Origin: Dastarcus helophoroides
Lineage: Eukaryota > Arthropoda > Insecta > Coleoptera > Bothrideridae
DNA length: 64,000 nucleotides
Assembly: GCA_028583605.1 (NCBI GenBank)
Contig: CM053331.1
Coordinates: 33,370,318-33,434,317 of the forward strand
Direction: 5' to 3'
Part shown: piece by piece, positions 32,843-42,865 of the stretch
How positions within the stretch are numbered: position 1 is the first letter of the stretch
Layout of the letters: each line of letters begins with the position of its first letter
Translations under genes and position numbers: made by a program
The notes under the pieces: model-generated
Told to the model about the DNA's origin: nothing
The model's input: only the letters and a program-made list of their open reading frames with translations
Databases searched by the model: none

Positions 32843-35684
32843 TTATGGATAATATCGCAATTTAAGGTTTTTATCTTCCAACTCGTCAATCAAGTTATTT
32901 TTTATGGCCAACTCTTCCATATTGGCCACCAGCTGAGTCTCCTGCTCAGCAACCTTCTCTTCCAACGCCCAAATGGCAGACAAATGGACCTTTTCCCTGT
33001 CCATATTCTCTCGAATGTAACTTTCGAGATCCGTGTATTCCTTTTCAGCGTCTTCCAGCGTCGCCATCAGTTCCATATTCCTCTTTTTCAAATTAATATT
33101 TTCATCCATGAGATGCTTAATCTTCTCGTTAAGCTCTTGGGCTTTGGCCTGCTTTTCAAATTTAACCTTCGTCAGCTCTTGTTCCAAAATAGCGATGGTC
33201 TGATGGTGTTCTCGAAGTTTCTCCTGTTGCTCCTCGCAGTCGATTAGAACTTGAGTCGCTTCGTCGTCGGAACTGTCGTGTTGCTTTTTGGGGTTTTGGC
33301 TTTCCAGTTTTTTGCATCGCATCTTCAAGTGGGCAACTTTCCTCTCTAGTTTGTCGCAGAGGCTCTCGCTTTCGTTGAATCTTCTCTGCCAGGTGATGTT
33401 CGATTCCTCCAGTATCTGCTTGTAGCTGTCAACTATGCAATTTTTGGCGAGTTCCTGGTTTTGAAGGTTTTCCAGTTTTAGTTGTTGTTGTTCATTGTAG
33501 AGTTGGGTTACTAGGTCGCGTAATTTTTCAATTTCTTCTTGTTTGTCGTCGGTTGTGGAATGCTGAATGGCAGCTGTTCTGCTTTGCATGAACTGGGAGA
33601 ATCTGCTGTTAATGGATTTGTTTGGGATTTTGGCTGGAGCTTCAACTATTACATCTTTGGCGATGGCGGAGAAATTAAGGACGTGTTGCGTTTCGAAGAA
33701 CATGTCCCTTGATGGGTTGATGTTTACGATCATCGAAATATCTTCGTGGCCAGAAAGCGCCTTTTGGAACAATTGGGTTATTTTCGATTCTCTGAAGGGC
33801 ACCAGTCGCTGCTCGTTTTTCTTTTGACATTCACGCACGCAACTGATGCATCTACCTAAGACCATTAGCGATGTGTTGATGTTGGTGGACTCCTTAAATC
33901 TATCGCCGATGTTCATCGTTTTGTTTTGGCGTTCTGAACCGGCCAAATCGCAAAAATGGAAGCAACTGAGTTTGGTTCCGAATTCGGAGCTTTGTATTAG
34001 TTTTACTGTAAAAATCGAATGGGATCTGCTCGAGTGGGAGTTGATCGTGGTGGATGCGTAGTTAAGATTGTGGATGCCATATTGTAAAACTTGGTAAGCT
34101 TCTAAACCTGAGGTGACGTTGATGCTCGTTAGGTCTTTTATGAAGGTTTGGCCATTGATCTGCCCCAACCTCAATTTAGGACGCTCTTGGCCTTTGGGAA
34201 CGTCAACTTGTAACAAGTCGTATATGCTTTCCTTGTAGATTTCGGCGAAAGAAACCCATAGGCTTAATTTGGTGTCTTTTTGAGAACTGTCCATAACTGG
34301 AACTGACTCGATGTTTAATTTTTCTTGCATGTTCCTACAAATAATAAAGCTGTTCGGTGGCATGTCGAGCTTTTATACATTAGGCATATAAAGTAAGTGA
34401 TATAAAAAAATCTAGAACTATTAGATGATTTTCATGATGTAACTAACTCTTGGAGGTTCCTAGTGTCAGGGATCCGTGGCTGCTTAAAAGCGGGCTCCAC
34501 GAGGAAGGGAGCTTTTTTGAGAAGAGTTACCATTGGAGTGACGAACTGTTTTGTTCTTTAGTTATCACGGATATTCAAAGGAAAGCCTGTGGGGTTTCTA
34601 AGGCTTTAAAACTGGTCCGCAACTTCGAAAAGGTTAAGAAACTCTGCTCTACAAGTTCTAATCATTTGGTTTTGATAAAAAGATTTTTTAGTACAAGAAA
34701 GTTGATTGAAAAAGGGATAAAAATTAGAGATAGTTTCATAACTTGGCATCACTTTGCAAGTAATGGAGAGCTTAAGCATATTGACTGTAACTTTTCATCC
34801 CCAGGATATACTAAAGAAACCTTCAAACCTTGTACCTCTGAACTTAACACTCCACTGAAGTTAAACATTTAACGAAAAAATAATGAATACTAAGACATTT
34901 TTTCAAAATCTGCCTCTACTCCCTAAATCCAAAATATTGAATACAAAATTTGTTGTCAATGATAACCTTAGTAAGAATAATATTTACTTGTAGGTCGTAA
35001 TATGTTTAACTCTGTCTAAGTTAGGAGCTTGAAGGATATTACTTCGATAAAGTGCTTCATTCTTATATTCTTTTTCTGAAAGTTCCTTAATTTCCCCATT
35101 CGGTAGAGGCTTCAACGGATACTGATCGCTTAGCGTTGGAAACGTCCGAAATAAATACTCCAAAGCTCTAGGTATCAAACCAGGTTCTTCAGCTGTCCCG
35201 ATGATTGTAAACGTTTTCCCTAAAAAGACCATTTCAACCCTAGTCCGTTTCGCCTAATCTCCGAATCTACCAACTCACCTGAACCAGAGGCCCCATAAGT
35301 AAGAAGAGTGCAATTGCTCCCGTTGATAAAACTTATTATCTTTGGCCTAACAACGTCATCAAATACTTCCACTTGGGTAGACGAAGGTCCTAATATTTTA
35401 GAAAACAGAAATTTCTTTGTTACTCCATCGCCGTCTTTAACCCCTCCGATGTAGTGAGATTCTTCGGGTAGTTTGGACACTAAAGTTTTACCGGAGATTT
35501 CGTAGTCGTTCTCATATGGAACGCCACTTTTTACTCTCAGATAAACACAAACGTGATTTTCATCCTAAAATTAGTTTCATTTGGTGAAATTGTTCGTTAT
35601 ATTGAAATAAAATTGTACAGCTATGCTGAAGGTGCTTTCTTCTTTAATTTCTTTATCAAGTTCCGTGCTTTTAGGGGGGTCCAT
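32843..35684 (-). CDS. sub: Kinesin-6 motor protein (subito / KIF20A type)
   Basis: This is a plus-end-directed mitotic motor of the kinesin-6 family, which acts at the spindle midzone and in cytokinesis. Inferred coding exons are 35619-35684 (MDPPKST...STFSIA), 35279-35564, 34988-35219 and 32843-34334, giving about 691 residues. All junctions keep frame, and the P-loop GASGSGKT (about residues 113-120) is assembled across the exon 2/3 boundary. Switch I is HSSRSHSIF (about 295-303) and switch II is DLAGSER (about 324-330). The loop with 'LKPLPNGEI' in exon 3 is the long kinesin-6 insertion and resembles KIF20A rather than KIF23. The C-terminal third is heptad-rich coiled coil ending ...NLKLRYYP. 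Length suits insect subito. The first coding exon is uncertain: its donor (GCT|GTACAA) is weak, and an alternative exon at 36584-36619 splices in frame to the same acceptor. Confidence 0.9.
34451..34646. mobile_element. Probable hAT-like MITE inside a kinesin intron
   Basis: The right end, read on the minus strand, is CAGAGTTTCTTAACC followed by a GTTGCGGACCAGTTTT stretch. The left end is TGGAGGTTCCTAGTG with CAGGGATCCGTGG. Ends of the form 'CAGxGGTTCTTAACCTTT...GCGGACC' and '...GGTCCACGGACCCCTG' are familiar from hAT elements. The two ends are imperfect inverted repeats. No convincing 8-bp target duplication is visible (CTAACTCT against CTCTACAA), so it is old or my boundary is off. Confidence 0.5.
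35279..35564 (-). other. Kinesin exon 2, acceptor shared by two candidate first exons
   Basis: The exon starts in phase 0 with GAT GAA AAT CAC (DENHVCVYLRVKSG), the beta-1 strand of the motor domain. It ends in phase 1 at TCAG|GTGAGT. It can be entered in frame from either 35619 or 36584. Confidence 0.8.
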
Positions 35685-36139
35685 GATCGTAATTGAAATT
35701 TGGCTCAATTCTGTATTTGTTTGGTAATTTTTTTCATAATTAGATTTCCGTTTGGTTTTGGGGTATTTAGAGAATTTTGCTTGCCTGCAAAATATGTAAT
35801 AGAAGATGCAGTGAATTTGAAATTTTAATGATTTTGCGACGCAGTACGGAAAGAATGACATTTTATTGACAATTTTGTTGTTACGGTGACTGTTTTTTTC
35901 CTTGTGAAGCTTTTTATAAACATTCTAGTCAAATTCTCGTCTTTACCTATGTTAAGCTTGCAAGAAAAATTCTGGTTCAGTTTTACTGAATTTATTTCTG
36001 TTAAAATCATTCTATATTTCAATTTTATTTATTTAATCAATCAATGACGTACCAATGGACAGACTAATCAAAGTTGCATGGCCTTACAGTTTTAGTACCT
36101 TGGAGTTTATCAATCTATGATCCAATCATAGATACATTA

Positions 36140-36410
36140 GGTAAGTTACTGAACTAGAGCTGCCTTCACGCGTAAAAGATTTGATGATTAATGTGTTGCC
36201 TATATCTCAGAGGTTGTTTGGCAGAAATACTGTTTTAAATTATTTTTATCACTATAATTAACAATTTAACAATTTTTAGCTAAAATTGACATAAAATATA
36301 CAAGAATCACTACTAAAACAACCGACAACAAATGATATTTAAGTTACGATTTTCAGAACATAGAACGCCATTAAGAAATGTCATAGCGCTACCACACGAT
36401 CAAGTCTACA
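36140..36410 (-). repeat. ~300-bp dispersed repeat, copy D
   Basis: Read on the minus strand it carries GTGGTAGCGCTATGACATTT, 'CTTAATGGCGTTCTATGTTCTG', '...GGCAACACATTAATCATC' and 'GTGAAGGCAGCTCTAGTTC'. It lies about 456 bp upstream of the kinesin MDPP start and is oriented with the gene. It separates the two candidate first exons. Confidence 0.8.
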
Positions 36411-36583
36411 TTTTGGTTAAACATAAATTAGAATCATAGCAAAAGGAAATAGCTACAAAACTTACCATTAGACTTTTTAGTTATCTGTCAGACTGTATTT
36501 AGTGAAAAACTAATAGTACATACATGAATTTCATCTGAATAAGTAGGGGAAGCAATTTGTTAATTATAAAGAGGATTACTTAC

Positions 36584-36619
36584 CGCAAAATTGTTGTTTA
36601 CATCAATACCACCCGCCAT
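36584..36619 (-). CDS. Candidate alternative first coding exon of the kinesin gene
   Basis: ATG at 36619 opens 12 codons (MAGGIDVNNNFA) ending in phase 0 at a consensus donor GCG|GTAAGT. Joined to the kinesin exon at 35564 it stays in frame. Joined to the acceptor near 35788 it would run into a stop after five codons and act as an upstream ORF. It could also belong to another transcript. The evidence is splice signals and phase only. Confidence 0.4.
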
Positions 36620-36624
36620 AACCA

Positions 36625-38840
36625 TATATGGTCATAATTTCCTTCGTTAAATCGTTCAACTGACAGACGACAGTCGACAGAAAGCAGATATTAAACGACC
36701 GACTTCCAACCTAATCTATATGTATCTCATTTGCACTTTAATGAATTATAATAACCTTTCTCATTTTGACACTGCGTAGCTACAATTTTACAATCAAAAA
36801 CTGCCGGCAGGTAATTTGACATAAGTGGATGGCATGACAATTCGGCTTGTTTCGCCCCCACTCTTATTACTTTTACCCCCATGCTAGAAATGAGATCTAT
36901 GGTCGTTGGGTAACTGAATGTCAGTTGAGAGTTGCCAAGTGTTCGGGAAAATCAGCACTTGAGCGAATATGATTTTTTATTTTACGTTCATATGTTATTC
37001 ATTCAAGGTAAAAATGTAATACAATTTATCTACATTTATGGATGTTCTAAAAATTTGATATGGTCAGGGATTTTCATCCGAATTGTGGAATTTTTAAGGA
37101 GATTGTTCGCGAATAATGTTTAGGTCATCTGGCAACACTGGATTAGTTTTATTTAAATGTCAGTTTTGTTATAATTCATTGCACTAATAAGATGAAACCA
37201 AATAAAAGAGAAAAGAGGAGAATGTACACGTTCTATTTATAAATGTAACTCTAACGGCAATAATAATTTGATAAAATCAGCTTCTTTTTAATTTCCAAAA
37301 GATGACAAACGGTAACATTCGGGTACAACTAATTTGTTTTATTAAAAAAACTGTTTTATTATACTCGCATTTGCCAGTTGTATACAAACAAATAAACAAG
37401 TTGTTTCCTGCAGAAATTATTTTGTCGTCGGTCACAATCCGTGTGTAGTTTTTCTTTGTGTATTTTTTATACTTATCAGGCGATCAGTAATTACAAAATA
37501 CACATTATTTAAAAAATACACGAGAACAAGTATTTTTGGATTATTTGTAAACTAGTAAATTAGAATTTAAACGGTAAAAACAATTGAAATAATTAAACTT
37601 GGTGGTTTTGTTTAATAAATAAATTTAAATTTTCGCGAACGTGCACAATCCACAATATGGCTGACTCCACCGAAGATCAACGATTTTAGCTGCTTCAAGA
37701 TCAAAGGAACCGACACTTCTTGTCACCACAAAACAGTAAGCTAATATCTATTCTGTGGTGTTGCGGCGTAGCAGTGTTGCCATACGATACGTACGATAAT
37801 TCTGACAAAAGTACGCTGTATGGTCCAAATACCGATACCGTACTAAAAATAGGGTAATTTTACGTTTTACTATTTAATAACAACAAGTTTGTTAAGTGAT
37901 TCATCAATGTACAGTTTTATAATTTACAATCAAGTAAAAAATTGGGGCCGCGCCATCTCGTGATGAGTAGTAACATTGTAGTTTGATTTTGTAGGTTTTT
38001 CTTCGATTTTAAACATTAATTATTCATTGATTTTTAAATTGCTTATTTATAATTAGAAAGATTCGAGAAATATTTATTTTTTGCTTTGATTCTAATTTGT
38101 GTATTTTTGTTTTTTTACGAAGGCGTAGAAAGGTCATTAATTTATTTTAAAAAAAGTAGAAATGTCGAGTTTAAAGTGGAAATTACGAGATTAGAATGAA
38201 AATTTCATGGTAAATCTCAAAATTTCAATTATTTAGCACGAAATTTCGGGATTACATTCGAGATCTCTGTATTCTATGGTTAGATTAGACAGATGACATA
38301 CCCCTTACCTTTTAATATTGATAGTTGGCAGTAGGATGCGTTCGGTAATTTTAATTTTTATTAAACAAATTTTTATCTTTTTTCTTGATATTTCAAGATT
38401 AAGTTGGACTTTTTCAGAAAATAGTCGTAATTTCGGGTTAAAAGTCGACATTTCGACTTCTGTCGTTAAATTTCGACTTAGAACTTAAAATTTCAACTTT
38501 TTTCTAGAAATTTCGACCTCAAACTCGAGATTTTGACTTTTTTTGCAGTTTCGAAATTAAAGCCGAAATTTGACTTAAGTCTTGCGCTGTGGGGAAGACA
38601 AAAGTTAAAATTTCGCGATTCATTTTTTGTCAAATTGAGGTCCTTTCTACGTCTGAATTTTTTACTTCAAAGAACGTAAATAATTTTTTTTTTTAATTAT
38701 GAGGTGTATCTATACGCATATAACATGTTCAACGACTAATTATGAGTTTTTAAGACGTGTTACATGTATCAAAATAAGGTACGATAATTTTTGTGAAAAT
38801 GCGGTAATTTTAACAGCGTATGTATGGAATTTTACCTTCA
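36625..38840. other. Intergenic region between kinesin and COX19
   Basis: Mostly unique AT-rich DNA, with a TTTCGAC-type degenerate patch at 38380-38580. No gene is supported. A short ATG frame at 37659 (MADSTEDQRF, then stop) precedes a donor-like ACA|GTAAGC at 37736. It could be a 5' non-coding exon of the COX19 transcript, whose coding exon is preceded by an acceptor-like site at 39271. Confidence 0.45.
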
Positions 38841-38844
38841 AATG

Positions 38845-39135
38845 TAAGGCAGCGGCAATACTGCGGCGTAGTGACATTTCTTGATGGTGTTCTGTGTTCT
38901 TAAAATCCTAACCTAAATACCATTAAATATTTTGATTTGTCAGTTTTAAAAAAGTTATTTTATATTTCATGTCAATTTCTGCTGAAAATTATTTAATTGG
39001 TAATAATACTAATAACAACATTATGGAAAACGTTTAATCCGAATATTTCTGCCAAACAACCCATGAAATATAGGCAACACATTAATCATCAAAATGTTGT
39101 AACGTGAAGGTAGCTTTCGTTCTGGTAATTTTTTT
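38845..39135 (+). repeat. ~300-bp dispersed repeat, copy C
   Basis: It contains 'CGTAGTGACATTTCTTGATGG', TCTGTGTTCTTAAAATCCTAACC, GGCAACACATTAATCATCAA and 'TAGCTTTCGTTCTGG'. It ends 167 bp upstream of the COX19 ATG, in the same orientation as COX19. Confidence 0.85.
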
Positions 39136-39301
39136 AGTAACTTATCCAAAAGTTGATTTAATCATATATGTAATACTTATATGTATTTAATACTTCACGG
39201 TATTATTCTATGTTCTATGAGCAACATAACCTATACAATTTTTAGCAAATTTAAATTTTCTTAACTTTTAGGCGAATGTAGCTATACTTTTTAAGTTTCT
39301 G

Positions 39302-39562
39302 ATGTCTGCTGCTACCTTCAGTCAACAACGTTTTGTGCCTACACCCCCCGAAAAGGGCAGTTTTCCACTGGACCACGAAGGACTTTGCAAGAAATTTATG
39401 GTCAAATATATGGGATGTTTGAGAAGTAATAAGAACAATAATTCTGCCTGTCGCGAAGAAGCCAGGGCTTATTTGGCTTGCAGAATAGATAACAATCTGA
39501 TGACCAAAGAGGAATGGTCCAAATTGGGATTTTCAGATTCTGAACCTAAAGAGCAACACTAA
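39302..39562 (+). CDS. COX19: COX19, cytochrome c oxidase assembly factor (twin CX9C)
   Basis: This is a small mitochondrial intermembrane-space protein needed for copper delivery and assembly of cytochrome c oxidase, imported and oxidised by the MIA40 pathway. The 86-residue frame is intronless. Two CX9C motifs are visible, C29-x9-C39 and C50-x9-C60, forming the CHCH helical hairpin, and the N-terminal 'PPEKGSFPLDHEG' is typical of COX19. Upstream, an acceptor-like TTAACTTTTAG at 39271 and a start-stop ATGTAG (39276-39281) suggest a spliced 5' UTR and possible translational damping. The stop TAA (39560-39562) is only two bases from the PPCDC start. Confidence 0.95.
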   Translation: MSAATFSQQRFVPTPPEKGSFPLDHEGLCKKFMVKYMGCLRSNKNNNSACREEARAYLACRIDNNLMTKEEWSKLGFSDSEPKEQH

Positions 39563-39564
39563 TT

Positions 39565-40870
39565 ATGGTTAAGATACTTATTGGGGTTACCGGTAGTGTA
39601 GCTGCGTTAAAGCTGCCGTTATTAGTTGAAAATTTACTTGGGATTCCCTCGGTGGAGGTAATTTAATTTTATTTTAGATCTATGTGGAATTTTAAATTAG
39701 ATACTTATATAAATATTGATGCCTGTTTTAATCCAATTATTAGTTGTTTAATTCAATTATTTCTTTAATTCAATTATGAATTGTCAGACATTGTAAGCCT
39801 AGTTTGAAGGCAGATATGATAATTTCAAACGCTAATGTATGGAGTGAACAAAAATAGCTACACCTCCATAGCTCGTTCTAAGCATTTGGTTCATGTGCCA
39901 ACAAGGCGCCAAAGGCCTAGTAGGTCAAACTTTTCGATTTTCCATTATAATTGACATCATTATTCCCCGTTTTAATGAACGTTAATATTTAAACAATATT
40001 TTCAGCATCCACTGGTGGCGAATCGTCAATTGTATTTAGATCAAACAGTCGTGCCTATTTTAATGCCTGCCCACATAGCAGAGGAGAGACCACCCAAGCC
40101 CATTTCTGCTTTAGCTGCATATCGTTTAAAAAACAAATCAAGTTAAGAGCAAAGTCTTAACCATGTCAGCAGTGAATGCTGAAAACAAAAGCTAATATGA
40201 TGAAATTGTAAACCAAATAGGAAAATATTTTTTACTAATTAATATTTTATCTCAAATAGGATAATGAAAAAGAAAAATATTAATTAAAGCATCAATTTTA
40301 AAATCAATATACATTTTAACTGAATTTTTATATTCATTATCTTCAGGTTAACGTAGTTACTACTGATCATGCCACACATTTCTACCAAATGTCAGATGTA
40401 CCTAAAAATGCTGTTATATATCAAGACGAGGATGAATGGAACTCCTGGCAGAAGAGGGGCGACCCAGTGTTACATATAGAACTTGCCAAATGGGCCGACG
40501 TGTTACTAATTGCGCCATTAGACGCAAACACGTTAGCCAAATTGGCCACTGTGCGTATTTTTCTTGCCGTGTTAAAATTATTGAAAATCAACTAACTTTT
40601 TAGGGGATATGTGATAACTTATTAACGTGTGTGGCGAGAGCTTGGGATATTAAGAAACCGCTGATATTCTGCCCAGCTATGAACACAAGAATGTACCAGC
40701 ATCCTTTAACTAGTCAACAGATTCGTACCTTAATTGAATGGGGATATCTGCATATACCAGTGATCGAAAAAACTTTAATATGTGGAGACACGGGACCAGG
40801 GGCTATGGCTGAAGTAGATACTATTGTTAATTTTGTAAAAACTTTGGTGGGAAATTTCATAGAAATATAG
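39565..40870 (+). CDS. PPCDC: Phosphopantothenoylcysteine decarboxylase (PPCDC)
   Basis: This flavin enzyme catalyses the third step of CoA synthesis, decarboxylating 4'-phosphopantothenoylcysteine to 4'-phosphopantetheine. The exons are 39565-39657, 40347-40550 and 40604-40870, all joined in phase 0, giving 187 residues (human is about 204). The N-terminus [14 protein letters not shown] is the flavoprotein nucleotide-binding start. The catalytic His is in '[12 protein letters not shown]' (about H74), followed by '[12 protein letters not shown]' and '[15 protein letters not shown]'. The substrate-binding motif [11 protein letters not shown] (about 123-133) and the flap cysteine [11 protein letters not shown] (C159) are intact. 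The start codon follows the COX19 stop after two bases, so both are probably on one mRNA. Intron 1 contains a Dpy-30-motif exon. Confidence 0.95.
40006..40146 (+). CDS. Dpy-30-motif terminal exon nested in PPCDC intron 1
   Basis: After an acceptor (ACAATATTTTCAG) the sequence is open for 46 codons to a TAA. It reads [19 protein letters not shown], then [20 protein letters not shown], then RLKNKSS. This matches the Dpy-30 dimerisation motif ([16 protein letters not shown]..LAKERPPxPIxxLAxYLLKNK), with about three residues missing in the middle. Dpy-30 is a core subunit of SET1/MLL H3K4 methyltransferase complexes, and its motif is also used as a docking module elsewhere. An in-frame stop lies upstream, so it must be a spliced exon or a fragment. 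No N-terminal Dpy-30 exon was found nearby. PPCDC exon 1 (phase 0) could splice to it in frame. Confidence 0.65.
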   Translation, partial: HPLVANRQLYLDQTVVPILMPAHIAEERPPKPISALAAYRLKNKSS

Positions 40871-40919
40871 TTGTTGCCTTTTTGAGTGTAGTTTTTAGCA
40901 CCCAAAACCTTATCAAAGA

Positions 40920-41720
40920 TTCCTCTTTCAACTGGAAAATTTGACTTAAAATTGGTCTTAAAGTTCGAACTTTTATTTCGATAATGTTTAGATTTATCTA
41001 ATTTTGTGCAAAAAAATATTTGGTTCGCCCACCAAATTCGGTTTTTTTGAAAATTTGGCCCAGTCTACTATATCATGTTGAAATTTTGATCATTTTGTAA
41101 AATCGCAATTTTTTCAAAACTATTTTTGCAAAATCTACTTTTCTTTTAAATTCTTGGATGTCAATTTAAAAAATTTAATCCTTTTTTTAAAGTATTTCTA
41201 AATATTTTAAACATTTTTACTATTTTTAAAAATTTCCACTTCTTTCGAAAATTTTTACATTTTTTAAAATTTCGATTTTTCTGAAAAGTTTGACTTATTC
41301 TAATAATTTTGACTTTTATTGTGGATTTAAAGTATTTTTTAAAATTTTTGATTTCAATGAAAATTTTAACTTTTTTAAAAATTTCAATTTTTTTTTGAAA
41401 ATTAAATCTTTCTAAAAAAGTATTGTAACTGTTTTTAAAAATGTCCACTATTTTCCAAAAATTCTTTTAATGCCGACATTATTGAAAGCTTGAATTTTCA
41501 AAATTCCCATTTTTTGAAAATTCAGATGGTCAACTTTATTTTTGAACATTTTTGTAAAAATGCTGTTGTAACAGTTTTTAAAAACCTCCACTATCTTTCA
41601 AAATTTTTTTCCCTTAAAACCGACATTATTGAAAATTTAACTTTAAAAATTTACAATGTTCACTTTATTTTTTAAAATTTATACCTTTTTTCAGAATTTG
41701 GACTTTCTAGAAATTTTCCT
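40920..41720. repeat. Degenerate TTTTCAAAATTT AT repeat downstream of PPCDC
   Basis: T-rich irregular repeat of the general window type. No gene. Confidence 0.65.
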
Positions 41721-42860
41721 TTTTCCACTTTTTACTTTCTGTGATATCAGCTATGGGAATGTTAACTGGAACGTCCTGTATACATTTTTAATTTGAAATT
41801 GAATTTTTTATTTTAGGTTATTCTTCCTTTAATTTTATATTTTAGGTTGCATTTCCCTGAAATATTGAATTAAAACTAAACACTTAACGACCTTTTTTAA
41901 AAAATAAATCAAATTTAATGTCAAAACTAAAAAAAGATTAAATACTTGAAATGGACATTACCGGAAAACAATACAAAAAATGCAATTTTAAAGTTGAAAT
42001 TTTGAGACAAGTAAAAGTTCCGTAGAAAAACTAATTTATTTCTAATAATCCATGTTTTTTTTAAGAATTTGGATATCACGTAATTATATTTCATAAAATG
42101 TTTCATAATGTTGTCAACTTTCATTATTAAAAATTTAAATATTTCCAAACTGGGTCGCACACATGTTAAATGAAATTAATAAACATAGGAATTTAAAAGT
42201 TTCAAGAAAAATATTAAGTTTATAGGTTATTTCGTGATCAAAACTATTTGAAAATTTATGTTACATAAAGATGGCGGTAATGACGTCAATGCGTTTATAG
42301 TAGATTGGCCGACCTGTGCGAGTTATCTTGGCTCGGTTAAAAATTCTATGACCTCTTTGTACTTCTGCTCTCCTAATAATTTTCAACGACCACGTGCTTC
42401 CCTTCGAATAATTCCCATCCATTTGCGTGTTTTCAATTCGTCAATCGACCCGCAGGTGTCGCAATCGCACCCAATCTGATGTTGCCAGACAAAAGTGAAT
42501 TTCCCGCATTTGCAGAATTTCTGTGTCCAGGAAAAACAAATTTAGTATAAATTATGCGTTTTTTTAGAAACTGGTAAATGATTTATTTTTTTAATTAAAA
42601 TTTATTTCGTATAAATAAATCCAATTAATTGGATGCATCATTAAATGAACGCATCAGAATGCAAGAACGTTCGAAAATTTACCCAAGTTACGGATTTATT
42701 TTGTAATATCTGGCAGCATTGTTCCGCTTGGTTTGTGTTCAAGTTCAAAATCTGCTTGTCAATATGTCAATGTCAAGTTCTTATTGATGTTGTCGGTTGA
42801 TAATTTTTTCTCGTCATCTTAATCTTTCGATAAATCCGCCTCATTTGTGACTTGCACATT
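41720..42860. other. Intergenic DNA upstream of the inositol monophosphatase gene
   Basis: Mostly unique. 42128-42185 is the second copy of the short repeat seen at 14824-14880. A CRE-like TGACGTCA lies at about 42281, near AAGATGGCGG. A 73-codon plus frame at 42258 has no family resemblance. The last ~150 bp before 42866 should hold the phosphatase promoter. Confidence 0.45.
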
Positions 42861-42865
42861 CCAAA

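Noticed and set aside
34450..34872. A 140-codon plus-strand open frame antisense to the kinesin, in its third intron
   Set aside because: It has no ATG (it opens with TTG and has no internal Met). Its first half coincides with hAT-like terminal sequences. No family resemblance.
37659..37735. MADSTEDQRF... as the missing first exon of the Dpy-30-like sequence
   Set aside because: The ATG frame stops after ten codons, and the frame that would fit the phase has no ATG.
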